Shown one piece after another: positions 58,572 through 64,000 of a stretch of DNA of 64,000 bases. Both the position numbers and the translations under genes were made by a program. This stretch comes from CAYJLF01 sp964371055 (GTDB taxonomy: Bacteria; Eisenbacteria; RBG-16-71-46; CAIMUX01). The stretch covers positions 62,001-126,000 of the forward strand of contig CAYJLF010000015.1 of NCBI GenBank assembly GCA_964371055.1, written 5' to 3'. The notes beneath the pieces are model-generated. The model was given only the letters and a program-made list of their open reading frames with translations. It did no database searches and had not been told where the DNA came from. The number at the start of each line of letters is the position of its first letter. The first letter of the stretch is position 1.

Positions 58572-60884
58572 TTACGCGACCTGCTCGAACAGGCCGGCCT
58601 TCGACAGGTGGAAGACGACGCGCCGCACCATCTTCGGCAGCCGCAGCGCGATCTCCACGTTCACATCCCCGGCCGCCTTCGTGGCCTCCGTGTTGTTCTC
58701 CGCATCGACCTTGATCGTGCAGGCCTCGTCGAACGTCGCGCCGTCCAGCGCCTCCTTCCCGTACTCGGTCAGGAAGTACTGGGTGACCGCGGCCTGCAGC
58801 TTCGCCCACAGCGTCGGGTTGTTGTTCTCGAACACCGCCCAGTCGAAGTTGGAGCGCAGCACATGGCCGTAGTGGCTGACCTGCTCCCGGTGGTTCTTGT
58901 CCGCCCAGGCGCTGTCCAGCGCGATCGTCCCGCCGCCCCAGATCACGAAGTTGCCGCTCATCTTCCGGATCACCGTGAGCCCCTGAGGCTCCAGCATCTC
59001 GCCGTTCGGCCGCTCCACGTCGAGCCGCAGCACGCGCGCGAGCGTCACGCCCACCCCGGCCGCCACCTTGTGGTAGCCCCCGTAGTTGTTCGCCACGAGC
59101 GCCTCGCGCCCGTGGATCGCCCCGGTGAGGCTCACCCGCTTCAACTGCCCGGAGCGGTCCGGGTCGTCGACCCAGCCGTAGCTCGGAAACGCCGTGACGC
59201 CCATGTCGTTCCGGCCGATCGTCGAGTTGACCCATGCGATCGCGTCCGCCTCGGTCACGGTGGTCGGCGGGATCTCGACCCGGAACTGGTGGCCCTTCAG
59301 CTCCGCGAAGGCCAGCCCGGCCTTCTGCACCGCCGCGGCCGTCACCCCCGGCACCGCCAGCTTGACCAACCCCTGGTTCATCGTCTCCAGGTCGTTGAAC
59401 GGGCTGAGCTCCGCATCGAACGGCACGGTGTAGTAGTCGGCGTCCGCGATCTCCGCGATGCCGTCGTAGCCGTTCGCGAACGGCACCGCCCGCTCGACGA
59501 GGAAGCTGTCGTTGGTCGTGCCATGGTTCGAGAGGTCCCCGACCGCCACCGAGATCGTGTCGACCGTGTTCCCGGTGATCCGGTACCGCTCGGCCGGGTA
59601 GTTGGCGTAGTCCGGATAGGCGTAGCCGCCGACGAGCGCGTTCGCCTCCCAGGGGAAGTACTCGATCACGAGCTCGTCGCCCTCCGCGGCGCTGGTCGGC
59701 GTGATCGTGAACGGAGGCAGGAGCGGGCAGTCCGCGAACTGCGAGCTCAGCGTCTTCGCCGCGCCAATCTTCTGCTCCGTGAACCCGTGGAAGCTCGCGT
59801 ACACGTCCATGGTGGTGGCGCCCGCCAGCACGACGCACCGGATTCTCGCGCGATACTTCATCTCGGCGGTCAGCGTGCCGAGCGCGACCGCGTACGTCCC
59901 CGTCCCGGTCTTGTAACTCTGATGGACCTTGGCCTGCAGCGTGGTCGCCGTGACCGCCGCGATGAGGCCGTAGTCGGAGGCCGGTCGGCGCTTCGGATCG
60001 GTGTTCCCTCCGTTCAGATCCGTGACCACGATCTCGTCGTTCGCGCCGTCGTCGTTGATCACGTTCTTGAAGTAGTACTTCGATGCCGGATCCATCGACA
60101 GGTTCGGGTAGTAGAGCGCCGGCTGGCCGTCGACCAGCACCCGTAGGCTGAAGAGCGTCGCCGCGTCGGCCTGGCCGTCTCCGACCACAACCGACAGCTC
60201 CTTGGCCGAAGCCCGCGGCAGCTCGAGCGCGAACCCGGGATCCGTGAGCGAACCCCCGAGGTCCGACAGCATGTCGCTGTCGGCGGTCACCGTGATGACC
60301 GGAGTCGTGCCGGCCGTGTTCCCGATGATCAGGTACCGCTTGGTCGAGACCTGGTCGAGGCGGACGTACCCGCCCTTCCACTCGTCCTTCCGCGCGGCGG
60401 TGGTGAGCGGGATCGTCGCCGGAACCGTCAGGGTCGTGGCCGTGACGTCCCCGAGCACGTTGAGACGGCTGGCAAGCACCCGCGTCCGCCCGCCCCATCG
60501 GCCGCCGTTCTTCGCGTCGATCCGCATCACTGCCTGGACCCTCGTACCGGCAGTCGAGGTGATCTCGCGGCTGTAGAGCGTGAGGCTCGCCGGCTGCTCG
60601 TTGCCGTCGGTCACGCGGATGAGATGGACCGCCCCGCGGCCGTCCCCGTGCTGGAAGAAGTCCTGGACCGCATCGGGCAGGAGCGACTCGGCGATCCGGC
60701 CGCCGCAGCGCTTCTTGAACTCCCGCGCACTGGAGCAGGTGATGAGCTTGCCCAGGTCCCCCTTCTCCAGGATCCCGACATAGCCGACACCGCCGAGCGG
60801 GGCCGGCTGCACCTGCTTCCCGGCATCCTCTTCGATCGTCACCACCCCGGGCGCCAGCACCGGCCCGAATCGTCTCTGCGCCAT
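58572..60884 (-). CDS. Tail sheath protein
   Basis: 770 aa. The start (PVLAPGVVTIEEDAGKQVQP, APLGGVGYVGILEKGDLGKL, ITCSSAREFKKRCGGRIAES) is the typical sheath N-terminus, followed by a beta-rich inserted region of about 400 residues. The conserved C-terminal part has ITEADAIAWVNSTIGRN-type text, PSYGWVDDPDRSGQLKRVSL, TGAIHGREALVANNYGGYHK, VAAGVGVTLARVLRLDVERP, and a last LRLPKMVRRVVFHLSKAGLF. Longer than P2 gpI-type sheaths (about 400 aa), indicating extra surface domains. It contracts to drive the tube into the cell. ATG follows AAGGAGGCAAGGG. Confidence 0.9.
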   Translation of the reverse strand: MAQRRFGPVLAPGVVTIEEDAGKQVQPAPLGGVGYVGILEKGDLGKLITCSSAREFKKRCGGRIAESLLPDAVQDFFQHGDGRGAVHLIRVTDGNEQPASLTLYSREITSTAGTRVQAVMRIDAKNGGRWGGRTRVLASRLNVLGDVTATTLTVPATIPLTTAARKDEWKGGYVRLDQVSTKRYLIIGNTAGTTPVITVTADSDMLSDLGGSLTDPGFALELPRASAKELSVVVGDGQADAATLFSLRVLVDGQPALYYPNLSMDPASKYYFKNVINDDGANDEIVVTDLNGGNTDPKRRPASDYGLIAAVTATTLQAKVHQSYKTGTGTYAVALGTLTAEMKYRARIRCVVLAGATTMDVYASFHGFTEQKIGAAKTLSSQFADCPLLPPFTITPTSAAEGDELVIEYFPWEANALVGGYAYPDYANYPAERYRITGNTVDTISVAVGDLSNHGTTNDSFLVERAVPFANGYDGIAEIADADYYTVPFDAELSPFNDLETMNQGLVKLAVPGVTAAAVQKAGLAFAELKGHQFRVEIPPTTVTEADAIAWVNSTIGRNDMGVTAFPSYGWVDDPDRSGQLKRVSLTGAIHGREALVANNYGGYHKVAAGVGVTLARVLRLDVERPNGEMLEPQGLTVIRKMSGNFVIWGGGTIALDSAWADKNHREQVSHYGHVLRSNFDWAVFENNNPTLWAKLQAAVTQYFLTEYGKEALDGATFDEACTIKVDAENNTEATKAAGDVNVEIALRLPKMVRRVVFHLSKAGLFEQVA

Positions 60885-60902
60885 CCCTTGCCTCCTTGGC
60901 CG

Positions 60903-62132
60903 CTATCCCAGTCCGTCTCCGGTGAACTGCACCCGTTGCACCGGGTAGACTCCGTGCTCAGCCGTCTTCATCTCCTCGGGCTCATGCACGCCGAGGATCC
61001 GCAACACCGCCTGGGCCATCCGCGCACCGCTGGCCGATCCACCGCCCAGGGAGGAAAACGGCCCCAGGTCCAGGCCGACGATCTCGTCCGACCCCGTCGT
61101 CGTCAGCATGGGATGTGCGCGCACAAATCGTCCCACCTCTTCCTGCAGCCGAATGAGACTCACCCCGTTCGGCGCGACGACCCGCAGGTCCGCCCGGTAG
61201 TCGGTCACCCGCCCGGCCGGGATGTACCGGATCTCCGGAGAAGTCGCGAACCGCGACGTCACATGGTCCCCCCCGGGCCCCCGCCACGATCTGGCCGGGC
61301 GCAGACCCGTGATCAGAACCGAGGCCGCGGGTTCGACCTCGATCCAATCCGGATCCGTGGCGTGGAACACGACCGAGGGCGCGTACTGGACCCGGATCGC
61401 CAGCTTCGCCCCTTCCGCCGGCGCCGCGCTGAGCGCGATCTCCCGGGCCTCGGCATCCCACCCGGCAAGCAGGTTTGTCGTCTTTCCCGGATCGGCGTCG
61501 ATGTCGTGCACCGCCTCGAGGCCGGTGGTCTGAAACCTCACCCGCGCCGCGTCAAACACCGCCCCGAACGCCACCGTGTCCGTCCCATCCGCCGCGGCCG
61601 CGAACTCCGCCGTGGACCGCACGGCTCCGAGCGCCCGGACCAGCGTCCGGTAGATCACGTCCTCGAGGATGCCCGGCAGGTCGAGCTCGCAGATCAACCG
61701 CAGCCCGAGAAGTTCCGGCGTCACCCGCGGATCGGTCGTGGTCAGGTTGCAGACCAGAGCGAGATGCCGGGCCGTCGCGTCCCAGGCCGAGAGGTGCGCC
61801 GTCACTTCCGCCTCGCTGTTCCACACCGTCGCCGGCGTACGCCACTCCCCGCCCGACCAGGACCAGGTCGCCGACCCGTCGTGGAGGCGAAACCCGAGCC
61901 CGGTCCCCACCGGCATCCGCGCATCGACCTGGAAACCGGTCCAGCGCTGCACCGCCTGCGGCCGCATCGGCGCCGACCGCACCCAGAGATCCGCATCGGT
62001 GGGGTATCCCGCCCCCCCGATCTTCAACTTCGCGCTGCGGGACCGGCCGTCGACCCTGACCCGGGTCGGATCGGACAGGACGATCTGACCCCGGTCCTCA
62101 TCGCCAAAACTGAGTCGCTTCAGGAGGTTCAT
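60903..62132 (-). CDS. Tail-neck region structural protein of unknown type (409 aa)
   Basis: It begins MNLLKRLSFGDEDRGQIVLS and contains RLHDGSATWSWSGGEWRTPA, TARHLALVCNLTTTDPRVTP, ELLGLRLICELDLPGILEDV, then a domain ending EHGVYPVQRVQFTGDG. The position just upstream of the sheath, after the tail completion protein, is where the tail terminator lies. At 409 aa it is too long for an ordinary terminator and seems to be beta-rich decoration plus a helical segment (DVIYRTLVRALGAVRSTAEF). ATG overlaps the upstream stop as ATGA. Confidence 0.6.
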   Translation of the reverse strand: MNLLKRLSFGDEDRGQIVLSDPTRVRVDGRSRSAKLKIGGAGYPTDADLWVRSAPMRPQAVQRWTGFQVDARMPVGTGLGFRLHDGSATWSWSGGEWRTPATVWNSEAEVTAHLSAWDATARHLALVCNLTTTDPRVTPELLGLRLICELDLPGILEDVIYRTLVRALGAVRSTAEFAAAADGTDTVAFGAVFDAARVRFQTTGLEAVHDIDADPGKTTNLLAGWDAEAREIALSAAPAEGAKLAIRVQYAPSVVFHATDPDWIEVEPAASVLITGLRPARSWRGPGGDHVTSRFATSPEIRYIPAGRVTDYRADLRVVAPNGVSLIRLQEEVGRFVRAHPMLTTTGSDEIVGLDLGPFSSLGGGSASGARMAQAVLRILGVHEPEEMKTAEHGVYPVQRVQFTGDGLG

Positions 62133-62779
62133 GTCCCTCCCTTGGCGCGGAGCGCCGCGTCGTAGGCCGCCTCCCACCGCCGGCGACACCCTTCCCGCAC
62201 GGCCGAGTCCTCGATCACCTCCCGGATCCACGGCCGCGGCGGGATGACAAGCTGGGTCGTCGACCAGGCCAGGGGCGCGATCGGCCGCCGGATCCGCTCC
62301 GCCAGGTAGGCCGCGCGCTCACTCAGAGACTCGAGCCCGATCACACCGCGGCTCGCGTCCGACAGCACCTGGAACAGCATGCGCATCCGCGGCGTCACGT
62401 CGATCACCGCGCCCTCGTGCAGGATCGCGCCGACGTTGTAGGGAGGAAGCGCGTCCGGGGTCGCAGCCGGCGCCGTCCGGAGCACGCCGGCCAGGCCGAT
62501 GTCCGGCGTCAACATGGTCGCGGTGATCGCCTGGAACAACCCGGTGCCGTGATCGGCCAGCGGGAGATCGCTGTTCTTCAGGCTGACGGTCAGCTCCGCA
62601 TTCGCCGCGTAACGCCGATCCGTGATCCGGCTCCGCATCTCCCGCGCCACGATCATCGCGTTCGCGCGCGTCGCCTTCCGCATCTCGCGGCGCACATCGC
62701 CGTCGAAGCGCTTCGGATCGACCAGAAAGCGCATCCGGTTCCAGTCACCGGTCAGCGTCAGCCCGGTGGTCCGCGCCAC
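62129..62779 (-). CDS. HK97 gp10-like tail completion protein
   Basis: 216 aa. Helical N-terminal segment (FDGDVRREMRKATRANAMIV, AREMRSRITDRR), a YNVGAILHEGAVIDVTPRMR motif in the middle and VIPPRPWIREVIEDSAVREG at the end. The pair 'hEGa...prp(w/f)' is the mark of the gp10/neck family. It seals the head-tail joint. GTG start, three bases after the stop of the upstream gene. Confidence 0.75.
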   Translation of the reverse strand: MARTTGLTLTGDWNRMRFLVDPKRFDGDVRREMRKATRANAMIVAREMRSRITDRRYAANAELTVSLKNSDLPLADHGTGLFQAITATMLTPDIGLAGVLRTAPAATPDALPPYNVGAILHEGAVIDVTPRMRMLFQVLSDASRGVIGLESLSERAAYLAERIRRPIAPLAWSTTQLVIPPRPWIREVIEDSAVREGCRRRWEAAYDAALRAKGGT

Positions 62780-62781
62780 GG

Positions 62782-63174
62782 TCAGCCCCGCACCGGCTTG
62801 CGGTCGGAGAAGTAGCAGCGGAGCAGGGTCGCGCCATGGGCCGGGTAGTGTGCCCGCGGCGTCGTGCCCAGGACGTAGAGGTCGGTCGCCGTCCCGCCGA
62901 TCGCCGCGATCCGGTCACCGCAGTGGATCGTCCTGGACCGCGCTGCCAGGTCAGCCGTACGCACGACGACGAAGCCCGTCGCTGTGATCCGGACGCCGCC
63001 GATCTCGAAGGATGGCGGGTTCCGGAGGTCGTAGGCGATCTGCGCATCGATCGTCCACGCCGCACCTCCGCGAACGCCGAACACCGGCTCCCTCGCATCG
63101 GCGTCGAGGAGCCCCGTTTCCGGATCGGACGGCTGGATCCGGATCTCGATCGGGTGGATGAGGTTCGGGATCAT
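62782..63174 (-). CDS. Head-tail joining (stopper-like) protein
   Basis: 130 aa. It begins MIPNLIHPIEIRIQPSDPET and has a small beta-barrel pattern (DLRNPPSFEIGGVRITATGF, VVVRTADLAARSRTIHCGDR), ending LLRCYFSDRKP. Size, strand content and position after the connector fit a stopper/gp16-type protein. ATG overlaps the connector stop as ATGA. Confidence 0.65.
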   Translation of the reverse strand: MIPNLIHPIEIRIQPSDPETGLLDADAREPVFGVRGGAAWTIDAQIAYDLRNPPSFEIGGVRITATGFVVVRTADLAARSRTIHCGDRIAAIGGTATDLYVLGTTPRAHYPAHGATLLRCYFSDRKPVRG

Positions 63175-63845
63175 ACGACCCCACCGAGGATCGGGCCGCG
63201 GTACATCGCCAGGATCTGATCGATCGCCGGGTCGCCGGTCAAAGCGAGCGTGCCGGCCCGCATCGGTCCGATCGCCGGCGCGGCCCAGTGCCGGCTGTGC
63301 CCCTCGGTCGTCTCCGACACCAGAGGCCCCACCGGCCCGGATCCCGCACCGCCCGCGCTCGCCGTCGGAACCGCGGGGTTGGACAGGTCCCGGATCGCGA
63401 GGCGCAGCGCCGCATGCTGGATCAGGACCGGCGTCGTGTCGTCCGCCTCGAGGAAACCGAAGATCCCGACCACTCTCTGGCGCATCCCCCGACGAAACCG
63501 CCCGGCGCCCAAACTCCCGCGCAACCGGATCATCGGGCACCCGCGGTCGTCCTGGCTCGCGTCCCGGCCCGCAAAGACCTCGTACAGCTCCGCCGGCAAC
63601 GGGTTGTCGAAGTCATCGTTCACGAAGAGCTGCGAGACCGACACGATCGGAACGTCGAGCAGAAGTGTCGCGGTGCCGCTCCCGTCGAGCGTCAACGTCT
63701 TCGTCCTCGGCTCGAACCATTGCCGGGTCGCCCGATCGATGACGGCACCGACCCGCGCGATCGCCGCGGTAATCGCGGCATCCGGGTAGGCCGTCGTGTC
63801 GGACAGGCCGGCGGCCCGCACGGCCGCGATCGTCGTGTAGGCCAT
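63171..63845 (-). CDS. Head-tail connector (gp6-like) protein
   Basis: 224 aa. It begins TTIAAVRAAGLSDTTAYPDA, AITAAIARVGAVIDRATRQW, the helical start of gp6/gp15-type connectors. TLTLDGSGTATLLLDVPIVS, VSQLFVNDDFDNPL and TTPVLIQHAALRLAIRDLSN follow, again as usual. It is longer than most connectors by a Gly/Ser-rich C-terminal segment. It joins the portal to the neck. ATG after GGAGCGGTAG. Confidence 0.75.
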   Translation of the reverse strand: MAYTTIAAVRAAGLSDTTAYPDAAITAAIARVGAVIDRATRQWFEPRTKTLTLDGSGTATLLLDVPIVSVSQLFVNDDFDNPLPAELYEVFAGRDASQDDRGCPMIRLRGSLGAGRFRRGMRQRVVGIFGFLEADDTTPVLIQHAALRLAIRDLSNPAVPTASAGGAGSGPVGPLVSETTEGHSRHWAAPAIGPMRAGTLALTGDPAIDQILAMYRGPILGGVV

Positions 63846-64000
63846 CTACCGCTCCATCGGTACCTGGGGGCCGAGCTCCGGCCGCAACCAGCGCGGCGTC
63901 CCGATCCGCTCCAGCTCGACGCGCACCGCCCCGGGCCTCTCGCCCGGAAACAGAACGGAGAGCCGGACCTCCACCGCATCGGCGTGGCAGCCCAGTCGCT
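63846..64000 (-). CDS. Partial late gene at the right edge (C-terminal part)
   Basis: Only the last 50 codons are in the window. They read GCHADAVEVRLSVLFPGERP, GAVRVELERIGTPRWLRPEL and end VPMER before TAG at 63846. No family can be named from this piece. It continues the leftward late operon and overlaps the start region of the connector gene, showing that head genes lie further right. Confidence 0.7.
   Translation of the reverse strand, partial: RLGCHADAVEVRLSVLFPGERPGAVRVELERIGTPRWLRPELGPQVPMER

Noticed and set aside
58183..60498. A 771-codon minus-strand frame overlapping the tail sheath gene
   Set aside because: Arg/Gly-rich shadow of the sheath gene in a different frame; no ribosome site and no fold-like pattern.
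37859..64000. A tailocin or contractile injection system instead of a phage
   Set aside because: Head-tail connector and neck proteins adjoin the tail genes, and a full replication/recombination operon is present, so a true phage is more likely.
1..64000. CRISPR arrays, rRNA genes, retron or diversity-generating retroelement
   Set aside because: No regularly spaced short repeats, rRNA segments or reverse-transcriptase motifs were seen on either strand.

Overview
The window is high-GC bacterial DNA: a short chromosomal flank (1 to about 4.1 kb) followed by one end of a large prophage of a contractile-tailed (myovirus-type) phage that runs off the right edge. The host flank carries the 3' end of a surface protein with an FG-GAP-like repeat and a C-terminal sorting-type domain, and a SARP-type regulator fused to a STAND ATPase. 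Together these suggest a Gram-negative of the FCB group or a related candidate phylum (for example Eisenbacteria-like). This is inference from protein style only; no marker gene is present.

Layout. 1-4.0 kb: host genes. 4.05-4.45 kb: boundary zone with a tRNA 3'-end fragment, a terminator hairpin, GGAGAC direct repeats and a strong sigma70-like promoter. 4.5-6.1 kb: rightward membrane genes at the prophage edge. 6.2-23.6 kb: a leftward early operon read from 23.6 kb down, with tightly coupled starts and stops. It holds a leaderless RHH regulator, a RecE-like nuclease, a Gp3-like protein, an SbcC-like ATPase, an XRE regulator, a RuvC-like resolvase, SSB, many small phage proteins, a DUF5131 protein, a prim-pol, a UvrD-like helicase, a DprA-like protein and a phosphoribosyltransferase. 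A structured, tRNA-like stretch lies at 12.6-12.9 kb. 23.7-30.7 kb: rightward accessory genes, starting with a second RHH regulator divergent from the first. They include a YbjN-like exported protein, a PD-(D/E)XK-like protein, HEPN-like, KTSC, VOC, PIN and SLATT-like proteins, with several broken genes and an integrase remnant. 30.7-37.3 kb: a two-gene, lower-GC leftward operon encoding a PLD-SNF2 helicase and a type ISP-like DNA methyltransferase, a restriction-like defence candidate carried in the prophage. 37.8-64 kb: the leftward late operon, read from 64 kb down: head-tail connector, stopper, tail completion, sheath, tube, assembly proteins, tape measure, LysM/tube-initiator, hub gpD, spike gpV, gp25, gpJ, gpI, a beta-helix tail spike and small distal genes including lysis-like membrane proteins.

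How it fits together. The early and late modules are those of a temperate myovirus. Terminase, capsid, portal and a functional integrase are not in the window and should lie to the right. The accessory block sits between early and late operons, the usual place for cargo, and mixes intact defence-like genes with debris from earlier insertions. Starts were chosen mostly from Shine-Dalgarno sequences and ATGA/GTGA overlaps. Family names come from motif recognition by eye and were not checked by database search.
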